From the NCBI GenBank assembly GCA_049509515.1, contig JBEKZV010000043.1:1-64000 (forward strand): DNA of 64,000 nucleotides. Direction: 5' to 3'. Shown here piece by piece: positions 41,433 to 51,700 of this stretch. The notes below the pieces were generated by a model that worked only from the letters and a program-made list of their open reading frames with translations, was not told the DNA's origin and searched no databases. The translations under genes were made by a program, and so were the position numbers. The stretch is from JBEKCP01 sp049509515. Lineage in GTDB: Bacteria; Planctomycetota; Planctomycetia; Pirellulales; Thermoguttaceae. Positions within the stretch are counted from its first letter, which is position 1. Every line of letters starts with the position of its first letter.

Positions 41433-43022
41433 ATGATTGTGCTTCTTCTCCTCCTGTACGCAGTCCCCGTGTATTTGATCTTTTTCAAGTACAAGCTGGT
41501 TCGCCTGACCACGTTCTGGAAGGTCTTCCTGTGGGTTCCGCCGATTGTTGCCCTCACTTTTCTCTGGTTTGCCCTGGGGCGCTATACGCCCATGGCCCAG
41601 GACGCGTACGTCCAGGCTCCGGTGATCCAGGTTGCCCCGAGGGTGGGCGGTTCCGTGACGGAGTTGGCCGTGAAGGACAACCAGGAAGTGAAACCGGGAA
41701 CGCCGCTCTTCCAGATCGACAAGCGGCCCTACCAGTATAAGGTCGAGCAGGCGCGAGCCAAACTGGTCGAGGTCCAGGAAAATGCAGCCGCACTCGTGGC
41801 AGCCTTGTACGCGGCCGAAGAGAACGTCGGCCAGGCCGATGCCAACCTGCTTGTGGCGAGGCAGAACGTGACGGCTGCCCAAAAGGAGCTAGGGACCGCG
41901 AAGAAGACCGCCGGCGAGGTCGGCAAGCAACTGGAATTGGCTGAGCGATCGGTGAGCCGCAATGCTGGACTTATTGCCAAGGGCGCACTGGCCGCAGGGG
42001 ATTATGAAGCCAGTCTCCGCGACGCCGCCGCCCAGCGCGCCCTGTGGATCGACGCCCGGAACCGCGTTAGCCAGGCCGAGACTGCACTGGAGGTTTCCAC
42101 CTTACAAACCAGCGCGGCTGAAGCTGCGGTCCGCGAGGCCCGCGCGCTGCGCGGCAAGGCCGAAGTGCTGGTCGATCCGGTCAAGACAGTCCGCCGGGGG
42201 ATCGAAACCAAGCAGGCGGAACTGGAGCGGCTCAAGAAGGGGCAACCGGGGTCGTCCTCGCAAACCCAGGAAACGGCGCGACAAATCAAAGACCTGAACG
42301 CCGAGCTGGACCGGCTGCGCGAATACCTCAAGATGGCGGAAGCCGTCGATCCTTTCGGGCAAAGCGGCTTTCCCTCGGTTCGGCAGGCGCAGGAAGCCTT
42401 GAACAATGCCGCGCTCGACCTGGAGCGGACAACCGTCACGGCGCCTGCCGAAGGGATCGTAGCCAACTTCCAACTGACGGAGGGAACCTATACCCCAGCG
42501 GGAGTGCCCGTCGCCACGCTGATCGACACCACGCGCTGGCGGCTGATTGCGGCCGTGCCGGAGAACTGGTTAGAGAAGATTCGCCCCGGCGACGAGGTCT
42601 ATTACAGCCTACGCAACTATCCCGGGCACATGCGTACCGCCAAGGTGGAATATGTTGGCCGTGGCGTCGTCCAGGGACAAGGAGTCCCCAGCGGCAATCT
42701 GCCGGATACAGACCCGCGCCGGGCACGGCAGACGGACACGCCGCAGGCGGGACAGGAATTTCAGGTTGTCATTCACCTTCAGGACGACCAGCCGGACCAG
42801 CCGTTGCGGGTCGGCGCCACGGGCCGAGTAACGATCTTTGCCGGCGGGGGCTTCCCAGTCGTAAACGGGTTGGCAACAATCCTGCACGCCGTCTTTTCTT
42901 GGCTGGATTTCCTGCACCCCAAGCCGTCTATGCTGGTGGTGGCCCTCGTCGTCGCTATGATCGTCGGGATCATCGTGTACCTTCGCCACCGATTTTCTTC
43001 AAAGGGAGCCCTGGCACATTGA
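41433..43022 (+). CDS. HlyD/EmrA-type membrane fusion protein
   Basis: A 529-residue inner-membrane adaptor. A membrane segment near the N-terminus (LLLLLYAVPVYLIFF and VFLWVPPIVALTFLWFALGR), a biotinyl/lipoyl-like hairpin (VGGSVTELAVKDNQEVKPGT), a long coiled coil (about 100-300) and a beta-barrel after 330 (VTAPAEGIVANFQLTEGTYT) are all evident. Unusually, another hydrophobic segment lies at the C-terminus (MLVVALVVAMIVGIIVYLRH). No transporter gene adjoins it; it sits between the arylsulfatase and a DUF2252 gene. Confidence 0.87.
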   Translation: MIVLLLLLYAVPVYLIFFKYKLVRLTTFWKVFLWVPPIVALTFLWFALGRYTPMAQDAYVQAPVIQVAPRVGGSVTELAVKDNQEVKPGTPLFQIDKRPYQYKVEQARAKLVEVQENAAALVAALYAAEENVGQADANLLVARQNVTAAQKELGTAKKTAGEVGKQLELAERSVSRNAGLIAKGALAAGDYEASLRDAAAQRALWIDARNRVSQAETALEVSTLQTSAAEAAVREARALRGKAEVLVDPVKTVRRGIETKQAELERLKKGQPGSSSQTQETARQIKDLNAELDRLREYLKMAEAVDPFGQSGFPSVRQAQEALNNAALDLERTTVTAPAEGIVANFQLTEGTYTPAGVPVATLIDTTRWRLIAAVPENWLEKIRPGDEVYYSLRNYPGHMRTAKVEYVGRGVVQGQGVPSGNLPDTDPRRARQTDTPQAGQEFQVVIHLQDDQPDQPLRVGATGRVTIFAGGGFPVVNGLATILHAVFSWLDFLHPKPSMLVVALVVAMIVGIIVYLRHRFSSKGALAH

Positions 43023-43116
43023 AGCGGTGGAAGGGGGTAGGTCATCCGCCCCAGATCGCCAGCGCCCGCCGTCGCAATGCGCTGGGCGCGGCAACCAAAA
43101 AATGGAAGGCTCTACA

Positions 43117-44550
43117 ATGAGCAAAATCAAGAAGTCATCCGAGAACGCCGAAGCACAGCCCGCCACCAAGACAAGCCAAGCGTTCGGCTCACACGCTTCG
43201 CGGAAGGAACTCTACGCAGCGGGGAAGAGCCTGCGTGAGAAGTGCCCGCGTGCCTCGCACGCGGCCTGGCAACCCGCCGCCGATCGTCCCGGCCCGGTCA
43301 GCCTGGTGTTGAAGGCCGACGAGGGGCGACTCCCGGAACTCCTACCCCTTCGCCACGGTCGCATGGCCCTTTCTCCCTTCACCTTCTACCGCGGCTCGGC
43401 GCTGGCGATGGCGGTGGATCTGGCGGGCACTCCGGCCACCGGCGTCCGCGTGCAATGCGGCGGAGACTCCCACCTGGTCAACTTCCGGGGTCTCGGCACC
43501 CCGGAGAGGCAAGTCATCTTCGCCATCAACGACCTCGATGAGACCCTGCCGGCGCCCTGGGAATGGGACCTCAAGCGGCTAGCCGCGAGCTTCGTGATCG
43601 CCTCGCGGGACAACGGCCTCAGCGAACCCGACGCCAAGGATGCGGCCCTTACGTGCGTCAGGTCCTACCGTGAGCACATGGCCGAGTTCAGCGAAATGAA
43701 GGTACTGGACCTCTGGTATTTCACGCTGGATGCCGAGGTGCTGATCTCGACCATCAAGGATCCCGGGATTCGCCGCCGCTTGATCAAGCGGCTGGCAAAG
43801 GCCCGCGAGAGCAGCACCTCCGAAGGCGTCTTTCCCAAGCTCGTGGATGATTCGGGCGCTTCGCCGCTCTTCAAAGACGAGCTCCCGGCGATCTACCACT
43901 CGAAAGATTATCCCGCCGGGGACGTGCATCCGGACATCTGCGACGCCGTCGCCATGTACCGCGAGACCCTGTCGCCTGCCCATCGCACGTTGTTCGATCG
44001 CTTTGAAATCAAAGATGCGGCGATCAAGGTCGTCGGCGTCGGGAGCGTCGGCACCTCCTGCTGGGTGCTGCTGTTAATGACCCGCGGAGGAGAACCACTC
44101 ATTCTCCAGGTCAAGGAGGCGCGGGCCTCGGTCCTGGAGGCGTATGCAGGGAAGAGCGTCTACCAGAACCACGGAGAGCGCGTCGTCAACGGCCACCGGC
44201 TCATGCAGCCGGCCAGCGACATCTTCCTCGGCTGGACCGTGGGTGCGCGAGGACGTCACTTCTATATCCGACAACTTCGAGACGTCAAGATCAAGCCTGC
44301 CGTCCAGACGTTCGGCACGGCCGAGATGGCCCACTTTGCCCAGTGGTGCGGCTGGACGCTCGCCCTCTCCCATGCGCGCTCCGGGGAGCCCGCTGTGATC
44401 AGCGGGTATCTGGGCAAGAGCGACGTGTTCGACAAGGCAATCGCGGCCTTTTCTGTTGCCTACGCCGACCAGAACGAAAAGGACCATGCCGTGCTCCAAC
44501 GTGCGATCCGGGACGGAAAGGTCGAGGCGGCCGTCGAAGAGCCGAAGTGA
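43117..44550 (+). CDS. DUF2252 protein
   Basis: A 477-residue protein of the DUF2252 family, distantly like protein kinases. GGDSHLVNFRG (about 110), FAINDLDETLPAPWEWDLKR, KVVGVGSVGTSCWVLLLMTR and LILQVKEARASVLEAY are the usual blocks; the last resembles a kinase-like ATP site with its Lys. The start used is MSKIKKSSENAEAQ, preceded by a purine-rich leader. Its function is unknown in all organisms. Its neighbours, HlyD-like and DUF4239, often travel with it in other genomes as far as I recall; that memory is not proof. Confidence 0.85.
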   Translation: MSKIKKSSENAEAQPATKTSQAFGSHASRKELYAAGKSLREKCPRASHAAWQPAADRPGPVSLVLKADEGRLPELLPLRHGRMALSPFTFYRGSALAMAVDLAGTPATGVRVQCGGDSHLVNFRGLGTPERQVIFAINDLDETLPAPWEWDLKRLAASFVIASRDNGLSEPDAKDAALTCVRSYREHMAEFSEMKVLDLWYFTLDAEVLISTIKDPGIRRRLIKRLAKARESSTSEGVFPKLVDDSGASPLFKDELPAIYHSKDYPAGDVHPDICDAVAMYRETLSPAHRTLFDRFEIKDAAIKVVGVGSVGTSCWVLLLMTRGGEPLILQVKEARASVLEAYAGKSVYQNHGERVVNGHRLMQPASDIFLGWTVGARGRHFYIRQLRDVKIKPAVQTFGTAEMAHFAQWCGWTLALSHARSGEPAVISGYLGKSDVFDKAIAAFSVAYADQNEKDHAVLQRAIRDGKVEAAVEEPK

Positions 44551-44588
44551 GTCGCTCGCGCATGAAGAGAACGAACGAGGAATAGGAA

Positions 44589-45362
44589 ATGTATAGCCCA
44601 ACGCATTATCCGCTGCTTGTTCTCGCGCTTTCCTTTGTCGCGATGTGGCTTTCGGCGTGGGCCGGATGGTGGTTCCGCAGGCGGCTGGGCCCCTTAGACG
44701 ATGAGACGCATGAAGACTTCGGCTTCATTTTGGCCGCTGCGCTGACACTGCTCGGGCTGATTATCGGGTTCAGCTTTTCGATGGCCACAACCCGCTACGA
44801 CCAACGCAAGAACTACGAGGAGGCAGAGGCGAACGCGATCGGGACGGAATATGTCCGGGCCGACTTGCTGCCCAAGAGCAATGCAGACCGGGTCCGCAAG
44901 ACCTTGAAGGAATATCTTGACCTGCGGATCGCGTTCTATCAAGCACGGGAGGGCCAGGAACTCAAGAATGTCAATGCCACCACGGCCCAGGTGCAGGTTG
45001 AGCTTTGGTCGGCGATTCGAGGTCCGGCGACCGAGAACCCGACGCTGGTCATGGCCTTGGTCGTATCGGGCATGAACGACGTACTCAATTCGCAAGGCTA
45101 CACGCAGGCCGCCTACTGGAACACGATTCCGCCGGCCGCATGGGCGTTGATGGCAGCAATCGCCATCGGCTGTAACTTGCTGATAGGATACGGCTCGCGA
45201 AGCGCCAAAGCGGGATCCAAATTGCTTCTGATTCTACCGCTTATTGGCTCAATCGCGTTCATGCTGATCGCAGACATCGACTCCCCGCGCCACGGCATTA
45301 TCCGCGTCAGGCCACAGAATCTGATCAGCCTGGCTGAATCTCTGCCGCCGGGAACGCCTTGA
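44589..45362 (+). CDS. DUF4239 membrane protein
   Basis: A 257-residue membrane protein with four or more hydrophobic segments: LLVLALSFVAMWLSAWAGWW near the start, FILAAALTLLGLIIGFSFSM, then AWALMAAIAIGCNLLIGYGS and KLLLILPLIGSIAFMLIADI. Between segments 2 and 3 lies an acidic domain with RYDQRKNYEEAEANAIGTEY, characteristic of DUF4239. Function unknown. It follows the DUF2252 gene by 38 bases with gaggaatagga before its ATG, consistent with one transcript. Confidence 0.85.
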   Translation: MYSPTHYPLLVLALSFVAMWLSAWAGWWFRRRLGPLDDETHEDFGFILAAALTLLGLIIGFSFSMATTRYDQRKNYEEAEANAIGTEYVRADLLPKSNADRVRKTLKEYLDLRIAFYQAREGQELKNVNATTAQVQVELWSAIRGPATENPTLVMALVVSGMNDVLNSQGYTQAAYWNTIPPAAWALMAAIAIGCNLLIGYGSRSAKAGSKLLLILPLIGSIAFMLIADIDSPRHGIIRVRPQNLISLAESLPPGTP

Positions 45363-45994
45363 ACCAACACATCAAGGCCCCTTTCTTCGGAGCGAGTTGT
45401 CCGGCTCTGGATCGCGGCTCGAACTCGCTTCGGTCGCCCCCACCGACGCAGCCAAGGGAAGATGGCCCCCCTACGTCGGTCACATTGACCGACGCATCGA
45501 AACTACCAGGCCCTGGCTGCCATCCATCAGGCCAACCCCCGGCGACTGCCGATGGACTTCGGTTTCGCGCGTTCCTCGCCGGCGCCCCTCCCTGCCCGCG
45601 GGCACCCCGCCCGCCCGGGATTCCTTGGGGCGTGAATCAACAACTGTCGTACTCATCAGGCTCCGCGTGAGGTTTTGCCGTCCAGCCTCACGCGAAGCGT
45701 GAGGAGTACAATCGAAAACCGCCCCCTATTGATTCACCGGTTCCTACTTGGCGAGGTCCCCTCTCGCTTTTTACCTTGAAATAGGGCCGGGCCGTCCGCT
45801 AAGATGCGGTGGCCGGAGCCTCGGGACCGGGAGGTGCCAGGTGTCAGGCGTCGGCCCAGGCGGCGATGCTGTTGTTTGACAAGTCGGCGCGAGGGACCCC
45901 CCAGAGGATCGCTCCTTTGGGGCGGTCTCGAAGTCCGCCGGCCCCCCAGCCGCCAGACCTAATGCCCAGGTGGAGGGGAGCGTTTTGGAAAACC
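45363..45994. other. Gap with a palindrome, no gene
   Basis: The only notable item is the inverted repeat at 45649-45709 (gtactcatcaggctccgcgt and gcgaagcgtgaggagtac), which contains a second hairpin (cctcacgcgaagcgtgagg). No convincing reading frame is present. Confidence 0.6.
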
Positions 45995-46219
45995 GCGAAA
46001 AGTAGGACCAAAAAGCCCCCTGGGGCCAGAGCGACGGTAGTAAAAGAATGCGGAAAACACGGCAGAAACCGAAAGTTGTCCCACGGCGGGAATAGGCTTG
46101 AAACGCCGCGCAAGAAGTGCGCCCAAAAAACCGCGGGTCCAGAGCGGCGGTAGCGGCAGAATCCGGAACACGCGGCGGAAACCGGCACGTTCCACCGTTG
46201 GCGGGCGAGAGTGATCCAA
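45995..46219. repeat. Two diverged tandem copies of a ~112-base unit
   Basis: 45995-46103 and 46108-46219 align over almost their whole length: both have ccaaaaa...ccagagcgrcggtag and then agaat.cggaa.ac.cggc.gaaaccg. The copies differ by about 35 per cent by eye. The minus strand gives similar short peptides in both, but no start or full frame. It is probably a noncoding repeated element. Confidence 0.7.
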
Positions 46220-46220
46220 G

Positions 46221-46270
46221 CCCGAAGCGCAAGCGAGCTAGGCAAACGATTCCCTCGCTTGCGCTTCGGG
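46221..46270. repeat. CCCGAAGCGCAAGCGAGG-family palindrome
   Basis: cccgaagcgcaagcgagc and ccctcgcttgcgcttcggg form a strong hairpin. Related copies are at 48421-48496 and 58050-58108. It precedes the 3' end of the GH172 gene (convergent with the DUF4239 gene). Confidence 0.8.
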
Positions 46271-46357
46271 TTGGTACGCCGTTTTAAACCCCCGCCAGGA
46301 AAACTTGCCAGGCCCCACGCCCTTCGCTGCTCGGGGCGTGCCACCCAACGAAGCTGC

Positions 46358-48388
46358 TCACCGCCCCGCGGCCGCCTTCAGCTCGATGCGGTCGATGCCG
46401 AACATGTAGGACTTCTCGGCCGCCGGGTTGGCGCCGACGATCTCGACGGTGAGCTTGTGCTGGCCCGCGGTCAGATCGTAGCTGCCCAGCGAGATCGGGC
46501 CGCTGGGCACCACCGTCGGATTGTAGAGGTCGATCGGCTCGTCCGGCTTCCCGTCATCGAGCGCCAGCCGCACGACCCCGTAGTCGCGGGCCTTGGTCAG
46601 GTGTACCAGGACCTCGTACCTGCCGCGCCTGGCCACCGGCACGGCCAGCACGAGCTTGTCCTTGGGCCGGGCCCCGGTCCACCAGAGCTGCTCGTCGTTT
46701 TTCCACTGACCCGAGCCGAAGGCTCCCATGCCCTGGGACTCGAGCTGGCCGGGCGGGCTGCCCAGCACCCGAATGCCGGCGTAAACCGGCGCCGGCTTGA
46801 CGTAATAGGCGTCGCGATCCAGGACCGGCACCGGGCCGTAGGGATCGACGCCGCCGGGCGCCAAGTACCACCGCGCGGTGCAGGCGTACAGCGTGGGGTG
46901 GTCGTTCTTGAAATACTTCTCGATGCACCCCTGGAAGGATTGCTGGAAGGGCACGTTGTCCACCACGTGCCACCGCAGCACCGACTGGTGTCCCCGGTTC
47001 CCCTCGGTCATCGTCTGGGCGTGGTAGGGCCGTTGGAACAAGTGCGGGTTGCACCACGCATAGCCGAAATAGTCCTCCGAGCCGGTGCCGAAGGTGGAAG
47101 GGAACTTCTCGCCGTCGACGAAGAACTTCTCGTCGCCTTCGCCCCACCAGTCGCCGCGGGGGCTCCAGACGTGCAGCATTACGCCGCAGAACCGGCCCCG
47201 GCCCTGCGTCTGGAGCATGATCCAGTCGGGCCAGCGGTCGCGGGGCAGCTCGACCGTGTCGCGGTGCCATTTCGCGTGGAAATAGCCCAAACCGTCCATC
47301 GGCCGTTCCAGCGGCGCATGGGTGATCTCGAACTGGAGCTGCCGCTCGACCTGGTCGTCGTTCGCGACTTCCACTACGGCGCTCTTGGCGAAAGGCTGAT
47401 ACCAGTAGGCGTAGAAGCCCTCCTTGGTCATGCCCGTCATGAGCGACTTGTACAGGTTCACGCCCGGCGCGGTGCCGAAGAAATCTCCCAGCGGGCACCA
47501 CACGGCCGGCTGCGGCTGGCCGTCCCAGGTGATCCGCAGGGCCAGCCGCCGCAGGGCGGCCATCTGCTCGGCCCGATCGCTGAACTTCGCCTTGACCCAC
47601 AGGGCGGTGATCGCCCGGGGGCCGTCGATGCGGGCCACTTCGACCGTCTGCCCGGCCGCCACCTGCACCGCCCGGCTGACCGTTGCCGCGCCGGCCCGCG
47701 GTCCGGCCGGGTCGGTCCCCAACCGGCCGGCGAAGAAGTCATTGACCGCCTGGAGGGCCGCCGAATGCCGGGCCGCCAGCTCGGCACTGAACGTCGGCAC
47801 GCTCGTGCCCGGCGGATACGTCGCGTAGGTGAAGTGGTAATAGGCGCCCCAGTTCTTGTCGGCCACCACCTTGCACGATTTCTGATACGGGATCGGCAGG
47901 TACAGGTTCTGCCCGGCGGAGCCGGTCTTGGTCATGTCGTAGGACAAAGCGGGATAGGCCAGCGGCTTGTGCTTGCCGTCGAAATAGCCGATGAAGGGCA
48001 GATCGAGCGTCGGCTCCGGCTGGTCGTCCAGATAGATCTTCACGTGTCCTTGCCCGGCCGCAGCCGACCAGATCCGCCAGATGCAGCCCGGCCCCTTCAT
48101 TTCGGCCATCACCACGCGGTCGCCTTCGCGGCGGATGATCCCATCGCCGTCGCCGTTGGCGTCCCAATTGACGTACTTGCCGGTCTTCGCGTCGTACTTG
48201 CTGGCCCGGTCGTAACTGGAGCACTGGCCGCAGTTCTCGCCGGGCTCGGGCAGCACGGCCAGCCGTGCGAGGTCGGTCATCCGCCCGACCAGCTCCGAAT
48301 AGGTCAATGCCTTCTGGGCCCTGGCCGCGGGGACCAGCAGGGCCAGCACGAGGACAGCCGAGACAAGCCAAGATCGGAAAGTGAACAT
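46358..48388 (-). CDS. DUF2961/GH172-family protein
   Basis: A 676-residue secreted protein; the signal peptide is MFTFRSWLVSAVLVLALLVP plus AARA, behind a ggagaaacc ribosome site. The block SSYDRASKYDAKTG, EMKGPGCIWRIWSA and GHVKIYLDDQPEP is the hallmark of DUF2961, now glycoside hydrolase family 172, and GTGSEDYFGYAW carries a Glu typical of the family's active site. Members act on fructofuranosides or D-arabinofuranosides. The C-terminus (about 580-676) has a carbohydrate-binding-like beta domain. The substrate in this organism is unknown. Confidence 0.87.
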   Translation of the reverse strand: MFTFRSWLVSAVLVLALLVPAARAQKALTYSELVGRMTDLARLAVLPEPGENCGQCSSYDRASKYDAKTGKYVNWDANGDGDGIIRREGDRVVMAEMKGPGCIWRIWSAAAGQGHVKIYLDDQPEPTLDLPFIGYFDGKHKPLAYPALSYDMTKTGSAGQNLYLPIPYQKSCKVVADKNWGAYYHFTYATYPPGTSVPTFSAELAARHSAALQAVNDFFAGRLGTDPAGPRAGAATVSRAVQVAAGQTVEVARIDGPRAITALWVKAKFSDRAEQMAALRRLALRITWDGQPQPAVWCPLGDFFGTAPGVNLYKSLMTGMTKEGFYAYWYQPFAKSAVVEVANDDQVERQLQFEITHAPLERPMDGLGYFHAKWHRDTVELPRDRWPDWIMLQTQGRGRFCGVMLHVWSPRGDWWGEGDEKFFVDGEKFPSTFGTGSEDYFGYAWCNPHLFQRPYHAQTMTEGNRGHQSVLRWHVVDNVPFQQSFQGCIEKYFKNDHPTLYACTARWYLAPGGVDPYGPVPVLDRDAYYVKPAPVYAGIRVLGSPPGQLESQGMGAFGSGQWKNDEQLWWTGARPKDKLVLAVPVARRGRYEVLVHLTKARDYGVVRLALDDGKPDEPIDLYNPTVVPSGPISLGSYDLTAGQHKLTVEIVGANPAAEKSYMFGIDRIELKAAAGR

Positions 48389-48420
48389 GATGGTTTCTCC
48401 GTGGCGGGGGATGGCGTGAT

Positions 48421-48496
48421 ACCAACCCGAATCGCAAGCGAGGGCCACGTTACGCTGCCCTCGCTGGCGCTGCCCTCGCTTGCGCTTCCGGTTGGT
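48421..48496. repeat. CCCGAAGCGCAAGCGAGG-family palindrome
   Basis: accaacccgaatcgcaagcg and gccctcgcttgcgcttccgg with ttggt form a long hairpin in the 321-base divergent gap between the GH172 and GH116 genes. The rest of the gap holds only the candidate promoter listed next. Confidence 0.8.
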
Positions 48497-48631
48497 GTGG
48501 GTGGCGAACCATCCGGCCAGAACCCCCGGACGCAGTCCGAGGGCTTTCAGTCGGTGCCGCCTATTTTAATTCCGGCCGCGCCGCCCCTCCACCCCTCTAA
48601 TGGTGTAATGTCTTATATTTCCGGCCGGCAG

Positions 48632-48660
48632 GTGAAAGGCCCGGCCGCGCGCGTTAGAAT
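48632..48660 (+). promoter_or_regulatory. Candidate promoter of GH116 gene
   Basis: tagaat at 48655-48660 with a weak gtgaaa 17 bases upstream, ending about 50 bases before the start codon. The -10-like hexamer matches those upstream of other genes in the window; the -35 match is poor. Confidence 0.35.
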
Positions 48661-48709
48661 AGTCCCGCGTCCTTTCAGGCCGACGGCAAGACGGTCCCAG
48701 GAGCTTACC

Positions 48710-51700
48710 ATGTCCAGCGAGTGCCGATGTTGTGGCGGGCGTTGCGGGGCGGAACCGCCGGTGGAGCTCAGCCGCCGCGATTTCCTGGAGAAGCTGGCCG
48801 CCGGCACCGCGGCCCTGGCCGTGGCCGGCCCGCTGGCCTGGGCCGACGAGGCCAGCGCCCCGCCGCTGGTGCCGCCGAAGGCTCCGGTGGGCCGCTCCTA
48901 CCCGCTCACGCCGCCGCGGGTCTACCGCGGCAAGCACTTGGAAGCCGTCGCCATGCCGCTGGGCGGCATCGGCACGGGCAGCATTTGGCTGGACGGCCAG
49001 GGACGATTGAGCGTGTGGCAGATTTTCAATAATCTGAACGAGATGCGGGTGCCCGACAGCTTCTTCCTTGTCCGCGCCCGCTCGGGGAACGACGCGCCGG
49101 TCACCCGCGTGTTGCAAACCCAGGCGGAAGGTCCGCTCCAGGGCGTCGAGTCGCTGGATTACGAGGGCGGCTATCCGATCGCGCGCCTCGCGTTCCACGA
49201 TCGGGCCCTGCCGGTCGAGGTCTCGCTGGAAGCGATGAACCCGATGATCCCGCTCGATACGGCCAACTCGTCGATCCCCTGCGCGCTGTTCCGCCTGACG
49301 GCCAAGAACCCGGGCAAGACGCCGGTCGAGGTCACGCTGGCCGCGACCTTGCAGAACGCCGTGGGCTGCGGGGGGGCCGCCGACATCCAAGGCGTCCGCC
49401 ACGCCGGATACGGCGGCAACCGCAACCGCGTGCTGCGAAAAACCGGCCGGACAATCGTGGCGATGGACAAGGAGCCCGGCGCCGTTCCCACCGGGCCGAT
49501 CAAGGTCCGCACGGCCGCCGGCCGCGAGGTACGCGGGCCGGAGATGTTCTGGATGGCCGGCCCAGTGGACTTGACGCCGCAGGTGGCCGAGCCGCTGGCG
49601 CGAATTGCCGCCGCGGGGGGCGTTGTGCTGCTGGACGGCGTGACCCCAAGCTTCTTTCAGACGCTCGCCCGGCTCCGCGCGAAGAAACGGGAGGAGTTCA
49701 CCGTCTTCGAGGATTTCGAGAAGCCGACTTACGAGGGCTGGACGATCACCGGCGATGCCTTCGGAAAAGGCCCTTCGCACGGGACCGAGCCCGATCAGCA
49801 ACCTGTCACCGGTTTTGCGGGCCACGGCCTGGTGAACACGTTCCAGGGGGGCGATGGGCCGCAAGGCACGGCCACCTCGCGGCCGTTCACCATCGAGCGG
49901 CGCTACATCGGCTTCCTGATCGGCGGCGGGAACCACCCTGGCCGGACCTGCATCAACCTCCGCGTCGGCGGCAAGGTGGTCCGCACGACGACCGGCAAGG
50001 ACCGCGAGGCCCTGGCGCCGGCCAGTTGGGACGTGGCCGATCTGAAAGGCCGGCAAGCCGAGATCGAGATCGTCGATCGCAGCTCGGAAGGCTGGGGCCA
50101 CATCAACATCGACCAGATCATCTTTTCCGACGTCCCGCCCGAGCCGCTGCTGACCGGCGGCACGGCTCTGGGCACCGCCGTGCGGGCCCTGGGCATCGGT
50201 TTTGAAGCGGCGGAAGAGGCGACGCTGCCGGCGGAAACCAAACTGGAGTTCACAGCGGGGGGCCCCGCGCTGCCGGACGCGCCTCCCCCGTGGTGGACTG
50301 CTGGCCGCTACGCGCGGCTCCGCGGCTTCCGCTCCGGCGAGCATGGGTACCGTGCCGTGGCAACTACGCCGGGCGGTGACCCGATGGTGATCGAAGGCCC
50401 GTTGGGCAAAGGCCGTGTCCTCGTGGCCCTGGGGCCGAGCCTGCCGTGGATCTGCGGCTGTAGGCTCATGGCGGCGTCACGAGGCAAACCGCTGGCGGCG
50501 GGCGAGCGGCTCGTGCCCGCCCATCCAAGCTGGGGCACGATGGCCCTGGCGGCCCTGGATACGCCCGCCATCGCTGTGCCCGCCTGGACGGAGCCGGACC
50601 AGCTAGACCGGCTGCTGGCTGACAATTCCGACTTGCACCCGGGCACTATCGTGGTATCGGCGGCGCACGACGTGGCCGTGAGCCCGTCCGGCGATACATT
50701 CAACGTCCTGTCGCTCGTGCCATTTACTCTGAAGCCCGGCGAGTCCCGCTCCGTCACCTTCGCCATCACCTGGCATTTCCCCAACGTCCAGCGGTTCCAG
50801 CACGCGGGCAATTTCTACAGCACCCGCTGGCCCGACGCAACGGCCGTGGCCGACTATCTGGCCGAGCACCTCGAAGCCCTCTGGGAGCGGACGCGGCTGT
50901 ACCACGAGACGCTCTACCAGTCGAACCTGCCCGAGGAATTCCTCGACGCCATGACCTCGCAGGTCGCCATTCTCCGCGGGCCGACCTGCTTCTGGTCGGA
51001 GGACGGCTACTTCGGCGGCTTCGAGGGGAGCTACGGCTGCTGCCCGCTGAACTGCACGCACGTGTGGAACTACGCCCAGAGCCACGCGCGGCTCTTCCCC
51101 GCCGTCGGGCGGAACATGCGGGTCTCGAACTTCATCACCTTCCTGCACCCCAGCGGCGAGACCTCGCACCGCGAGCACGCCCCGCACGGGGCGTTCATCG
51201 ACGGGCACTGCGCGTGCATCGAGGCGGCCTACCGCGAGTACCAGCTCTCGCCCGACCGCAAGTTCTTGGAGACTATCTGGCCCGGCGTGAAGCGAGCCGT
51301 GGACTGGATGATCGAGAAGTTCGACAAGGACCACAGCGGCGTGCCGCAAGGCGAGCAGTGGAACACCTACGATACGGCCGTCTCGGGGGCCAATACGTTC
51401 ATCGGCTCGCAGTACCTCGCCGCCCTGGCCGCCGGCGAGCGGATGGCCCTGGCCGTGGGCGACGCCCCAAGCGAGCATCGCTGGCGGGCGGTCCGCGAGG
51501 CAGGCATGAAAAACCAGAACCAGGAGCTTTGGAACGGCGAATATTACATCCAGAAGCCGGCTCCCAAGCTCGCCCGCGATTACGTCACCGGCTGCCATGC
51601 CGACCAGCTCCTGGGCCAGTGGTGGGCCCACATGCTGGGCCTCGGCTACCTGTATCCGGCCGAGCGGGTCCGCAGCGCCTTGGCGGCAGTGGCGAAGTAC

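Noticed and set aside
46211..48709. Upstream extension of the GH116 frame to 2068 residues
   Set aside because: It runs antisense to the GH172 gene and has no domain; the Tat signal places the true start at 48710.
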